From: Jaminaea rosea
Taxonomy: Eukaryota; Basidiomycota; Exobasidiomycetes; Microstromatales
Assembly (NCBI RefSeq): GCF_003144245.1
Contig: NW_020289993.1
Span: 310,001-374,000, forward strand
Length of the DNA stretch: 64,000 nucleotides
Direction: 5' to 3'
This document shows, piece after piece, positions 1-9,795 of the stretch. The notes under the pieces are model-generated. The model did no database searches and was not told the DNA's origin. It saw only the letters and a program-made list of their open reading frames with translations. Positions within the stretch are counted from its first letter, which is position 1. Every line of letters starts with the position of its first letter. Made by a program: the position numbers and the translations under genes.

Positions 1-853
1 GCGTGGACGTATCTATCCTCTGATGCAATTGAAGGAGGCGGTGACTACCACGGGTACGGATCCCCACGGACGAGGCGCGCCCCGAGGCATTTTGGGCGCA
101 GCCTTCGTGATTTTGAGTCGTCGTCATGGGTGTGGCTTGCATTGCGGAGTCCAAAAGCCGCACACCTCACGACGCAAGACCCTGTCTTGTCGCCTAGTCA
201 AAAAAAAGTGTTGATTCCGATGAGCCGAAGCACTTTTGCCGTGTTGATTAGCGCCCGAGCTCGTCTGAGTGGGTGGCGCAGGAAAGAAGGTGGATCAACA
301 CGGGGCGCTGCGTTGCTGCGTCGTCCGCGCCACGGCCGCGGCCAAAAACGAAACAGGACCAAGGGAGCAGCGGAGTGCAGAGGGTCGCGTTGCCGTCACG
401 TCGGAGTCACTGCGACCAACAATGGAGCCGTAGCTTCAACGGGCGTGACCAAAAGTTCGGTTGCTCACAACCTCAAGCTCTGGCACTACAATCAAACATG
501 GGCGTATCAACCTTGTCGCTGAGGTGTCAACCTTACGCGCAAAGCTACGATGGTGCTGAATTTGAAAGCGTTGACGAGCATGACCGTGGTGCTGACGACG
601 ATGTCTAGTGGGTCCAACGTGATAACGGCGACGATGGCGTGACAATGCGGTGTGAAAGCGCTGCAAAGCAAGTGATCTATTCAAGTCGAAGCGCTGAGCG
701 ACTGCTCAACCTCTTGACAGAAGAAAGAAAGAAGAGTGTGTGGTAAAGACGCGAGCTAGTAAAGACAGTGGGTAGGGTGACGTGCGAAAGCGAAGATGAA
801 GTAATGAGATTGAGAGATTGACAACGATGAAGATGACACCCAATGCCGCATGC
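1..853. other. Gene-free left edge
   Basis: Only short overlapping open frames lie here, on both strands, with no family motif, signal peptide or consistent splice pattern. The stretch ends at the stop codon of the minus-strand cysteine-rich gene, so its right part should hold that gene's 3' untranslated region. Nothing else is supported. Confidence 0.4.
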
Positions 854-1802
854 TTAGAGCGCACGCTGCGAGGGCTTGGGGCTGACGTCGCCGCCAGTGC
901 CAGTGGGGGCGTTGGCGCACTTGGCGCTCTTGTTGCAGAATCCGGAGGAGCACTCGCTGCCGGAGAGGCAGGGAGAACCGTTGCCGCGGAGGGCGTACAC
1001 AGGCGCGGGCTTGCCCTCGGCGACGGCAGTCGCAGTGTCGGACTTGCGCTTGGCGGCCCAGGTAGTAGCTACGACCTTGGCCTCCTTCTTGGTAGCCTTG
1101 GCGGCGGCGGCTCCCGCAAGGCTAGCCCTGTGATGAGCAGCCTTGGAGGCCTTGATGGCGCTCTGCAGCCTCATCTTGAGGTAAGCCTTCCTGGCGCCGG
1201 AGGCCTTGCGGTAGGCGGCCCTCAGCTTCGACTCCTTCTTCTCAGCGGCGGCAGCGGCCTTGTGGAGGTTTTCGGACTTGACAGAGGCGGCCTTAGCCCT
1301 GCGGTGGGCCTTTGCGAGCAAGGCCCTGGCGGCGGCGAGCTCACGCTTGGCCTCAGCAGCATCCTTCTTCTGCTGCTTGGTAGCGCGCTTCTGAATGGGC
1401 TTGTTCTCGACGACGGAGCGCTTGACAACGGGCTCAGCGGCGACGGGGGTGGCGCGCTCGGCGATGGGAGCGATGCAGGCGCCCGTCTCCGAGTCACACT
1501 TGCCCGACCAGCACGCCTTGTCGAGAGAGCACTCTTCGCCGTCGTGGAGCTTGGGAGCGCACTTGGAGTCGCTGCCACAGTAGTGGTCAGACCAGCAGGC
1601 GGCCTGTAAGTGACGATACGAGATGGAGGTGGTCAGCAAACCGTCCAGCGTGATCTTGGAGCTCGCTCCGCGTACTCACGTCAACGCGGCAGAAGGCGTG
1701 GCGCTTGGTGGCAAGGGTGCTAGCCTGAGCGCTGCCGGCGCTGAGGAAGAGGGCAATGAGAGCCAGAGAGAGGACACTGAGGAACTTGGGGCCGACGATC
1801 AT
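854..1802 (-). CDS. Secreted cysteine-rich protein with Ala/Lys helix
   Basis: Two exons, complement(join(854..1603,1680..1802)), 290 aa, with an intron GTGAGT...TTACAG of 76 bases. Residues 1-27 form a clear signal peptide (MIVGPKFLSVLSLALIALFL then SAGSAQA). A block of about ten cysteines follows (CWSDHYCGSDSKC, EECSLDKACWSGKCDSETGAC). The middle, about residues 105-215, is Ala/Lys/Arg-rich and probably helical. A second cysteine block (SPCLSGSECSSGFCNKSAKC) is at the C-terminus. Dibasic KR sites sit just after the signal peptide (TKRH) and between the first cysteine block and the helix (VVKRS, IQKRA), so Kex2-type processing is possible. The cysteine blocks resemble Dickkopf/EB-like disulfide modules, but no named family is certain. 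A TATA box lies about 140 bases upstream. A secreted role at the cell surface or host interface is inference; the exon join and secretion are well supported. Confidence 0.75.
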
Positions 1803-1933
1803 GTTGTCAAAAGAGTGTGGGGATGTAGGAGGATGGAGGGAAAGGGGAAGTCTTCTTGAGGACGAGGGAGGAGTTCTTGAGGATGGAGGGAGGGGGCTTG
1901 GTCTTGATGAGGAGACGATTGTTTGCGAGATCT

Positions 1934-1944
1934 GGCCGTCTTAT
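1934..1944 (-). promoter_or_regulatory. TATA element of the cysteine-rich gene
   Basis: On the minus strand this reads TATAAGACGGC, about 140 bases before the ATG at 1802. The same 11 bases occur on the plus strand at 33034-33044, ahead of another secreted-protein gene. The intervening leader is purine-rich on the plus strand (pyrimidine-rich in the transcript) and holds a near-duplicate TTCTTGAGGA segment at about 1852-1884. Confidence 0.45.
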
Positions 1945-2875
1945 ATGTTAGCGCTGCTGCCTGTTCGCATTGCCTCTTCTCTGTGCTCTGCTCTTCGCCC
2001 TGCGCTGCTCCTCGTGCGTCAACATTCCCATATCGGCGGCGGTCAAGATGTCGTCCTGCGCCGGGAACGATGCGTTCTTGGGCAAGGCATGGCATGGCCC
2101 AGACTTCTCTGCATCACCGTGAGTATCTACCTGCGGGCTCTCATCGAAGTGAGATCTTCCAATCCATGGTCGCAATCTATGGCCCTCGTCGAGTCGAGAA
2201 ACTGCTCCCCATCACGCTCCGACTGTCGTCATTCCTTGAGCGACGGGACGACGACGGTATTCAAGAGAGCTTCGAAAGAAGCTGCCGGGCTGACTTCAAT
2301 TGGATGTCCGGCCTGAAGTGGCTTGGATCGATGATGTGTGCAGCAGCGAGAGACGCGTGCGTTCGAGGATCCTGCCTTATTGCGGGCGTTGACGACGCAC
2401 TCCTCGGAGGCCGCGCCGGCGCTGTTCCAAATTGGGCAGGAGCGTTATCGGGTCTGCGTATTAGCTCAGGCAGCTTCCGATTGTCAACTGTCAGAGCCTG
2501 AGCCTGAGGCAATCTGCTTTGGCGCCTCAGGGTGCAGCGACGCCGCAACGGGGTCGAATATGGTAGGAAGGAAAGGAAGGACTTCGCGATTGAGCACGAC
2601 GCGCGCCTGCAAGCGGAGGTGGCGTCGATCAGGGCGGGTCAATCTGGGCAACTTGCGGTCGGAAATGGGACGCCGGTAGATCGGCTCAAGCAGCCAAGGG
2701 CAACACAACACGCCTGCTAATTCAATCGACGACGACGACGACGACGAATTCGGCGACCACAATGGAATGACAGATCACCGCGGGAAAGTCTTGTGAATGC
2801 ATAGTAATACTCTCATGACGAGTGGCTTACGGCCAAGCATGCGGTCACCCTGACTGTCCTGCCGCCCTCACTGCC
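1945..2875. other. Intergenic, no supported gene
   Basis: Several frames of 90-190 codons cross this stretch on both strands, but none has a recognisable domain, low-error start context or splice logic. It separates the promoter of the cysteine-rich gene from the 3' end of the first GT25-type gene. A short GAC trinucleotide run is at about 2728-2746. Confidence 0.4.
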
Positions 2876-4163
2876 TTACATCTCCCAAATCAGCCGCTTC
2901 AGATGCTGGCGCACGCTGTCTCGTACGTTATCCGCTCTTCCCAAAGACGGATCACGCCGCACGTTGTCTTCACTCGTATCCTGCACCCATTCTCCCATGA
3001 GGGGCGGGAGCGTCACAAAGGCCCGGAGCTGCCGACTTTGAGTTAGATCTGCGACCATGTCGTGCACGGGTTTCTCAAGACCCCGGCTGATGGTATGAAG
3101 CAGCTTAGCAGCCCCTCGTCGCGAGATGGCATAGGCTGTTGAGCATCGAGGTGATTGAGCCACGGCTACCAATCGCTGCCTTGGCGGGCCTCTCCGCCTT
3201 CCCGGGACAACTTCGTACGCTCCGCCCGGTATTGCCATTGCCCATTCCAGCGACATCCCGTAGTGTGCCAAGAGCTCGACGAAGGTCGGGCTGCTCGTGC
3301 TCGAGGGCGCCACTGATTCGTCATCGTAGCGTGCGAATGGGGCCAAGTCGACTGCCATCGGAAGCGGCAGCTCTTCTTCGCATCCGAGGAAGAGGATGTC
3401 CCAGGCGTTGCTGAGGAGCGGATCCTGGCGGGAGGGCTTTCGCGGGTCACCGTGCGCGTTGCTACTTTGCTGCTGCTCGTAAGCGCTGATGAGGGTGGCC
3501 AAAGGTGTCTGCAATCGCTGAAGCTGGGCATGAACATTGATGTCCCAGTCAACAGTATCTGACAGGATGAGCGCGCTTGGTGTCTGCTCATCGAGGATTC
3601 GGCGCCAGACTGTAGCATGGCTCCGATACTCGGCCAGCCTACCGTGAATGCATTGGGGGTCGAGGTCAGCGGCTGGGCCTCAGGACTGTCTTTTGCGGCA
3701 CTCACTCCTCTTTCGACAGCAATGAATCGTGCCAGGGCAAACCGGCCAGTGAGACGTTCGTACCTGCGTTCCACAGAGGCTTATCGCTGTATGCCACGGA
3801 GAGGTTAGAGACGGCCGACATCATCGCCAACTCGTCGCGACGATTGTCATATGGGCTCGCGTGTCGTACGTAGATCTTGGAGAAGCCCAGAGTGCTGTTG
3901 AGTGGTAGCGCAGAGGGTGTGCTACCTGACAGGTCCAATGGCAATGTCTGCGCGTCAGAGTCGATGTCCTCCCATGGCGACGACTGAAACAGCGACACCC
4001 ATTCCAAGAGTCGTTCGCCTATGCTGGTGTCCCCTTCGGCGAGCAGGAGCTGACCGATCAGCGCGGAGATTGCTATGAAAGCGATTGAGATGAACGCCAG
4101 CATGCGACCACGGGACCCGATATTTGACCGCTGTAGCTTGTCCTCTTCTTGAGCTTGAGCCAT
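2876..4163 (-). CDS. GT25-type glycosyltransferase, divergent paralogue
   Basis: Two exons, complement(join(2876..3672,3764..4163)), 398 aa; the 91-base intron is needed to keep frame and restores the family block QCIHGRLAEYRSHATVWRRI. ATG 4163 (GCCATGGCT) is preferred over an in-frame ATG at 4250. Residues 21-40 are one membrane segment, giving a type II Golgi-like topology. The body follows the GT25/LPS-glycosyltransferase order: N-terminal GFSKIYV with an Arg-rich loop, the SHATVWRRIL helix, ALILSDTVDWD, AWDILFLG, and TAYAISRRGAAKLL. It parallels the second GT25 gene at 9796-11406. In the usual acidic motif (E/V-E-D-D), this copy reads SDT, so its donor or metal binding may be altered. It lies 180 bases downstream of the nucleotide-sugar transporter on the same strand. 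The donor sugar and acceptor are unknown. Confidence 0.7.
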
Positions 4164-4343
4164 GGCTGGAGTGTTGAAGTTGCAAGGTGCGAAGATGTGG
4201 AGACGGCGGCGCGGCTCGTCGCCTTGGAGGGGGACTACGCGCCTCGCCACGTGGATCAGGTGTTGGTCTTCTCACGCATACGACACTACATCACAGCCGG
4301 GCAACGGTAAGAGAATCATGGTATCATTGTAATAATGTAGAGT

Positions 4344-5438
4344 CTACTTCCAGTCCCTGGACACGTCTGAGTCTTCGCCCGTGCAAAGAGTCATGCTCTC
4401 ATCGGCAGATTCTGTCGGCGAGACGAGGAGCAAACCCTTTTCCTCGGAGGCGTCGTTCTCAGGGATGCTACGCGGTGCCTCCGGCTTGAACAAATTGTAG
4501 AGTAGAATCGAGCACACGGCCATGACCGATGCGCCTGCAATGGGCCAGCTCCACGGCGTGGCCATGAAGGTGACGCTGATCAGGTAGGAAAGCACGATGG
4601 CGAGCGGCGTCGTGAACGTCTTGGCGATGTTGCCGCACCTCTTGATGACGAGGGCTACGAGGATGCCTCCAAATGCGAGATTGAGTACGGTGGCCCAGGC
4701 AAGCAAGTTGAAGCCGCGCAGGAAGTCAAATCGACCACTCGCCACGAGTGGTGCAGCTGCTGGGAGCAAGCTGAAGAAGGAGAGCTGCGTGTTGACGACC
4801 CACATGTCTGTGGTGCGCATGGCTCGCTCAATGAGCACGCTGGCAAAGGCGCCGATTGTACCGACGAGGAGCATGCCAATCGTACCAATGCGACGGTCGA
4901 GGAGTGGGTGCGACGAGATGGCCTGCGCTTGAGGTGTAGCGTCTACGGGCCTGCTCTGCATCAGAATGATAGCTGCGAGCATGGTGAATACGGCGAGCCA
5001 TTGTGCGCCCGTCACCTTGGTTCTCAGCACTACGATTGAGGCTATAATGACAAAGATGAGCTTCGACTCCTGCAAGACCTGGAAAGTGGTCGGTGTGAGG
5101 AGCGGCGCAGAGAAGAGCTTGAGGTTGCCCTGAACAACGAACATGGCGGCCACCACGGCCATGAGCCAGAAGCCTGATTGAGTGCATCGTCGCCAGATAT
5201 ACTGCGAGTGAGACGATCGCTTGAGATCCGTTTCGGTGTCCTTAGGTCTGGAGACTAGGACGACGAGCAGGGCCGAGACTGCAAGCTTGAGGAGCTCAGA
5301 GACGAAGATGACCGATGAGGGAGAGAAGGCATCTTGGGTGCGCGGCCGGGCATTGAGAAGGAAGCCCATGGCGCAATTCTGTACGGCGAGGAGGGCGAGG
5401 AGGAACGGCGTCATGGCGTCGCTGCGAGGAGAAGTCAT
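4344..5438 (-). CDS. Nucleotide-sugar transporter (SLC35A-like)
   Basis: Single exon, 364 aa, about ten membrane segments. Family features are visible: MTPFLLALLAVQNCAMGFLL in the first helix, VVQGNLKLFSAPLLTPTTFQ followed by VLQESKLIFVIIAS, and near the C-terminus the typical GGILVALVIKRCGNIAK then FTTPLAIVLSYLISV. These match the UDP-galactose/UDP-GlcNAc/CMP-sialic acid transporter group that exchanges nucleotide sugars for nucleoside monophosphates across the Golgi membrane. The start at 5438 (GCCATGACT) puts the first helix close to the N-terminus, as in the family; the frame stays open to 5894, but the extra residues look unlike any transporter. The acidic C-terminal tail is cytosolic by prediction. 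It stands head to head with the acyltransferase gene at 6263 and just upstream of a GT25-type gene, which suggests it feeds those transferases. The substrate cannot be read from the sequence. Confidence 0.85.
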   Translation of the reverse strand: MTSPRSDAMTPFLLALLAVQNCAMGFLLNARPRTQDAFSPSSVIFVSELLKLAVSALLVVLVSRPKDTETDLKRSSHSQYIWRRCTQSGFWLMAVVAAMFVVQGNLKLFSAPLLTPTTFQVLQESKLIFVIIASIVVLRTKVTGAQWLAVFTMLAAIILMQSRPVDATPQAQAISSHPLLDRRIGTIGMLLVGTIGAFASVLIERAMRTTDMWVVNTQLSFFSLLPAAAPLVASGRFDFLRGFNLLAWATVLNLAFGGILVALVIKRCGNIAKTFTTPLAIVLSYLISVTFMATPWSWPIAGASVMAVCSILLYNLFKPEAPRSIPENDASEEKGLLLVSPTESADESMTLCTGEDSDVSRDWK

Positions 5439-5795
5439 GGCGATGGGCGAGGGAACGCGAGATGATGGTGATGGTGATGACGAGGAGAAGCAGCACGACT
5501 TGCAAAAGTTATCAAGATGGACGGCCAACCGACGCTCCATGCTTGGCTCCACCCACGGGCCCAGTCTTCTCTGGCCCGCGTGGGCGACAGCATCTCTTGA
5601 CCGCCTGATCCATCTCCCAATAGTTGCGTTGAATCCTCTATGCTCGTCGTCGTGGAGCTCGGGGTCCACGATCTGACGGCAAAAAGGAAGGTGCGATGGA
5701 TGGAGGCGTTGGTGGCTCATCCAAACCCCGCTCGAGGACTTCAGGTCCCGCTCGACGCGCCCCGTGGAACGCAAGGCGCTTGCATGCAGGGCCTG

Positions 5796-5834
5796 CCTGC
5801 ACGACGGGCCTGCACGACAGGTCTGCATGACGGA
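5796..5834. repeat. Three 13-bp tandem units
   Basis: Units CCTGCACGACGGG, CCTGCACGACAGG and TCTGCATGACGGA follow each other without gaps. They lie about 360 bases from the transporter ATG inside the divergent promoter region and could be repeated binding sites or replication slippage. Confidence 0.7.
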
Positions 5835-5945
5835 CGAACGGCCATGCCAAAATCCAAAATTGGCGGCGCCCTGAATCGGTGAATCCGCTAGCAATCCGCA
5901 AGCGGCCGGGCAAATAACGCCTCGTCAGTCGATCCATCCAATCCA

Positions 5946-5984
5946 ACACACACACACGCACACACACACACACGCACACACACA
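5946..5984. repeat. CA/CG dinucleotide microsatellite
   Basis: An alternating purine-pyrimidine run of ACAC with two interspersed CGCA steps, about 39 bases long, in the divergent promoter between transporter and acyltransferase. Such runs are unstable in length and can adopt Z-DNA. Confidence 0.85.
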
Positions 5985-6262
5985 AATCGATGCCGAGCTC
6001 CGCCTATCGCTCAGTCTTGGGTCTTTGCCCCTTAATGTGACAATCATTCCTGCGCACAAGGGGCAGGCAGCCCTTGGCGCCGGCAGCGGGACAATGCTTA
6101 CCCTCCGGCTTGGAATCGACGTCGGATCTCTTCGAGGTGAGCGGCGTCGACGAGACGAGCAACGACGTTTGTCTCTGGCCGGACGTGGTTGTGGCGATTT
6201 GTGATCAGGCAACCTTTGACGAGCAATTGCTTGCCTCCTCACCACCACTCTCTCTCACAATC

Positions 6263-7612
6263 ATGTACCTCAACTCAAACCAGCAAGGTGACTACCAGCT
6301 CCTCGAGCAAACCGCCGCGTCCAACAACTCTGCCGAGTCCAGCATGGTCGACATGACCTTCGCAGATGAGAAGGCAGCGGCGACAATGGCGCTCAAGGAT
6401 ATCGATCTGCCCCTTCATTCGGCCCATCGCCCACCTCGTGGTCTCCTCTCGCGATGGCTTCAAGGCAGCGAATGCAGACCACCAAAGGTATCCCACTCCG
6501 TAGCCCTCGACGGCTTTCGTGGCATGGCTACGTGCCTCGTCTTCCAAGCTCACCTCCCTGGTGGTCATGAGGCATGGGGACAAGCTGGACTCGGCGCCTT
6601 CTTCATCTTTGCCGGCTTTCTGCTGGTCGGTACCCTAGAGAAGCTTCACCTCAAAGCTCAGGCAAGCCTCTCGCCAGCCACGCCACGCCATACCGCCTGG
6701 CAACGCTTCAAGGCAGCGTACTCATGGATACCCGAGTTTCAGCTCGCTCGCGCGGCTCGTCTCATGCCGGCGCAACTCTTCATGATTGGAACCACATCTT
6801 ACTACATGTACACGCACTCTTCAGGCGAATGGACAGGACCTTTCCTTACGCGTGCAGCGATTCGAGCCATCTTTTGGTCGGAGGACTATTCTCTCGAGCA
6901 GTCTCCTTACCATCAGGTGTGGAGTCTAAGCTTCCAGGAGGTCAGCTATCTGCTCATGTGTTTTGCTATGCCCTTTGTCCCGCGCTCAGCGAGGGGAAAG
7001 TGGAGCTTCTGGGCTACCGCCACCGCCGTCATGCTTTCGGTCTCAACGCTTTTGACGGTTTCCGAGAGCGTCCGCTTCCCCTTTGATGGAGAGACCTACC
7101 TCGGCTTTCCCTTGCTCAACCTCAATTGGCGTCGTGGCGTTGCGGGCAACATTTGGAAGATCTGCTTTGGCGCTTTCATCAGGACTTTCCCCTGGCCTAC
7201 GTGGCTCTACAAGCAGGGTCGGCTCGGCGGCTTCCTCGCCATCTTCATGGTCGCGAGCGTTGCTTGGTTCAACGACACCTTCATCAATGGCACGGACAAA
7301 AGGGACGCCGTGCTGGGCCACAATGTCGTGCTCTTCAACCCCCTCATGGCCATTGTCACCGCCGCGGTCATCCTCACATCCATCGAGGGAAACTGGTTCA
7401 CTGAGGCGGCCATCTTTAAATTCGTGGCCAAGTGCTCCTATTCGGCGTACCTCTGGCACTTTACGCTTTCCCACATCACACACTGGCCCAACGACATCAT
7501 TACGGGCTATGGTGTGCTCCTCATGGCCATCGTGTGTGCGTACGTGTCGACGGTCTGCGTCGAGGAGCCCATTTTGAACGCATTCAAGAAGTGGAAGGGG
7601 GCGCGCAAGTAG
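6263..7612 (+). CDS. Membrane acyltransferase family 3
   Basis: Single exon, 449 aa from ATG 6263; the frame is open upstream to 6074 without a family motif. A polar N-terminus of about 80 residues precedes ALDGFRGMATCLVFQAHLPG and GLGAFFIFAGFLLVG, the signature opening of the acyltransferase 3 (OafA/YrhL, PF01757) family. Further family blocks are the VWSLSFQEVSYLLMCF segment and, near the end, KCSYSAYLWHFTLSH. About ten hydrophobic segments are present. Members move acetyl or longer acyl groups across a membrane onto sugars or lipids. Its neighbours are a nucleotide-sugar transporter (divergent) and a DXD glycosyltransferase (convergent, stops 172 bases apart), so O-acylation of a glycan or glycolipid is the natural inference. 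Acyl chain and acceptor are unknown. Confidence 0.85.
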   Translation: MYLNSNQQGDYQLLEQTAASNNSAESSMVDMTFADEKAAATMALKDIDLPLHSAHRPPRGLLSRWLQGSECRPPKVSHSVALDGFRGMATCLVFQAHLPGGHEAWGQAGLGAFFIFAGFLLVGTLEKLHLKAQASLSPATPRHTAWQRFKAAYSWIPEFQLARAARLMPAQLFMIGTTSYYMYTHSSGEWTGPFLTRAAIRAIFWSEDYSLEQSPYHQVWSLSFQEVSYLLMCFAMPFVPRSARGKWSFWATATAVMLSVSTLLTVSESVRFPFDGETYLGFPLLNLNWRRGVAGNIWKICFGAFIRTFPWPTWLYKQGRLGGFLAIFMVASVAWFNDTFINGTDKRDAVLGHNVVLFNPLMAIVTAAVILTSIEGNWFTEAAIFKFVAKCSYSAYLWHFTLSHITHWPNDIITGYGVLLMAIVCAYVSTVCVEEPILNAFKKWKGARK

Positions 7613-7784
7613 GCATCGCAATTCACTTTCGTATATCGCATCTGTCACGCATCCGCATCTTATAGTCGCACAATTCATCTTGCATATCCATCTCGCTGAT
7701 AAGCACTCCCTGATCCGCGCTCACTAACCAAAACTTGGTGCTGCGAATGTGTTCTGCGATTGACGAAAGCTGGTATGTGCGCGC

Positions 7785-9257
7785 TCACGACAAGATGGGC
7801 CAAAGCTGCGCGTCCGTTATGGCTGCCAGCTTTTGCTCCTGGCTCACTTCGACGACGCCTTGCAGAATCGCTGCCCTCAGAGCCGGCCACACCGCGTTGG
7901 CAAAGTTGCTCTCCCTCCTGATCAAATAGTCGAGATTGATGTCCCCGGTCTCTGACCCGAACCACTCGCGACGAGTGGCTACGGAGATGTACCTGGTATC
8001 AAAGAGGCCAGAAAGCCAGCCATGCACGTTGTACGACTTCGCCCAGTCCTGTGGGCACGAAGACAATTTGGGGCGTGTGAGTTGTTGTGCAATGGCGAGG
8101 GCATCTCGCTGAACTCACGATGACGGGCGACTTGACCTCATCATGGAAGTCTCCCCACGAGAATGCCTCCTCTGCCTTCCCCAGGTCCGTCTCATACCGT
8201 ATGTGAGGGATGGGCCCGTTGTACACTGGCTGGTACAGGGCAGGCAGATCCGATGCGTCCCAGCTCAAGGGGAACAGAGCCTCTTGCGGGAGGAGTAGAA
8301 CTTCGCGTGGCTTGTGCTGAAAGATCTCGACAAGACGCGTGAGGAGCTCAAAGGAGTGGCCTCCCCACGAGCCATTGTACGTCTGCGTGCGCCAGCAGTA
8401 GGAAGAAGGAAGCGAGTCAGCGACAGCTGAAGTGAGATTGCCTTCCCTGTATCACGCACCTTGTCCATCAGCTTGTGATACGTCTTCATCAATGTGCTCG
8501 ACGGCACGCTGAGCATTGCTGCCAGGTTCACAGCTCCCCATCTTTGCCTCCCGACGATCATCTTGTATCCGCTCGTGCGCAACGGCTCCAGATCCCTCAG
8601 CAGGAAGCTGTCGCTGTCCAGGTAGACACCACCGTGCTCTGCCATGACCTCCGTGCGGATAAAGTCGGATGAATGGGCCCACCCTCCCGTAAAGGCGGTT
8701 CCATTTGAGGTTGCGTGCGGGGCCACAACGTGATTGAATCGGACGCTGGGAATGCGGAATAGGCTGCGCGTGTAGGCGTCCGAGGGGTTTGTGCGAGCCG
8801 CTGAGATGACCGAGGGGTCGTAGTTGGTGTGCACGTCTGGCGTACAGCGGGAGTGGTCAGCGGGAGTTGGCGTAGTCGCCTGTCTCTGGGCGGGCCACTC
8901 ACAAATGGCATCGGGCTGCATCCAGTGGTGGGCTGACCAGACTGCCAGCCAGTTGACGATATTGACCTTGAAGTGGTCCTTGTCGCCCAGAATTACAAAG
9001 TGGACGGTATTTGGCACGGCCTCGACATCATGCCCGCGATCTATCTCGCCGTGGCCTCCGAGTATGGTGGACAGGGTCCACAGGGCGAAAAGCCCTCCCA
9101 CAAGGAGCGACAGGATCCTCTTCAACGACATCGACTTCCTCTTCTTTGAGGCGAACTTCTCGTCAAGGCGTTCAGCACCGCCTACGAGACGGTATGAAGC
9201 CAGGCCGCTTCCACCGCCCCTGCTGCCACCATTGCCAGATCGCGAAAAGAGGGACAT
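7785..9257 (-). CDS. DXD glycosyltransferase, GT32-like
   Basis: Four exons, complement(join(7785..8048,8119..8382,8460..8836,8903..9257)), 419 aa; introns of 70, 77 and 66 bases are all GT-AG and phase-consistent. A basic N-terminus and one membrane segment (SLKRILSLLVGGLFALWTLS, about residues 43-62) give type II topology. The catalytic part has PNTVHFVILGDKDHF, NWLAVWSAHHWMQPDA, SDFIRTEVMAEHGGVYLDSD and DLEPLRTSGY. This is the layout of the Gly_transf_sug/GT32 families (initiation-specific mannosyltransferases, MIPC synthase catalytic subunits, alpha-1,4-GalNAc/GlcNAc transferases), with the DSD metal-binding motif intact. It sits tail to tail with the acyltransferase and head to head with the second GT25 gene. 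Donor and acceptor cannot be assigned, but Golgi location and retaining GT-A chemistry follow from the family. Confidence 0.8.
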
Positions 9258-9795
9258 CGTGGAGTGATTGGTGATCTTGCGAATGCGAATGAAGGAGCAC
9301 TACCGCCGAATCAGGTGACCTTTGCATCTCTCGACCTTATATTGCAGGACAGCATACGAGTAGCCGGCAAGCACTTCGTCGTGCGCCATGGCCATTGCCG
9401 CTAGCCGCTTGGCAGTTTTGAGGGAGGGTCTTGTATGAAGCGGGCAAAATCCGGAAGAGAAGACACGGTGATGCACGCCAATCGACGCCACACCATCGCG
9501 GCCGTCGTCGCCTCGACCCGCGTGCGTCGGAGGATGAAATGAGGCCAACCAACACGAAGATGCAGCAGCGGCAGGCGGGCAAGCAGACGGACAGGAGTGG
9601 ACAGCCACCCCCTTGGCCTCGGCCTGGACATGACCGACCAACGACCATCGAGTCGACAGATGTCGAATCATTGTCAATGCTTGCTTGCTTGCTACGTCGG
9701 GGCGAGGGCGACCAGATGCGCGAGGGCTCTGATGATACAAAGATGGCAGAATACGAAAATGGCTTCGCTGCATTCTCATCCCATCCTCAACAACA
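9258..9795. promoter_or_regulatory. Shared divergent upstream region
   Basis: This 538-base gap separates the ATGs of the GT32-like (-) and GT25-type (+) genes and so serves both. Open frames across it (including one of 159 codons on the minus strand) have no domain and overlap where promoters are expected. A GCTTGCTTGCTTGCT run lies at about 9680-9693. Confidence 0.4.

Larger units (their letters stand above)
5439..6262. promoter_or_regulatory. Shared divergent upstream region
   Basis: This 824-base gap lies between the ATGs of the nucleotide-sugar transporter (-) and the acyltransferase (+), so it must carry both promoters. It holds three tandem 13-base units (5796-5834) and a long CA/CG microsatellite (5946-5984). 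No convincing TATA box was seen. Confidence 0.5.

Noticed and set aside
818-1609. Plus-strand frame of 263 codons, Gly/Leu-rich
   Set aside because: It is the exact antisense of the second exon of the secreted cysteine-rich gene; composition reflects Ala/Lys codons read backward.
1923-2501. Plus-strand frame of 192 codons
   Set aside because: No domain or signal peptide, starts inside the promoter of the minus-strand gene, and composition is like random GC-rich frames.
3673-3763. Alternative donor GTGAGT at the end of the first exon frame of the first GT25 gene
   Set aside because: That donor gives the wrong phase for every nearby acceptor; GTACGA at 3763 keeps phase and restores the family block.
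5439-5894. Long N-terminal extension of the nucleotide-sugar transporter
   Set aside because: Open frame only; no family similarity, and it would put about 150 non-transporter residues ahead of the first helix. The promoter repeats lie in the same area.
9300-9779. Minus-strand frame of 159 codons between the GT32-like and GT25-type genes
   Set aside because: No recognisable motif, and it would fill the only space for two divergent promoters.
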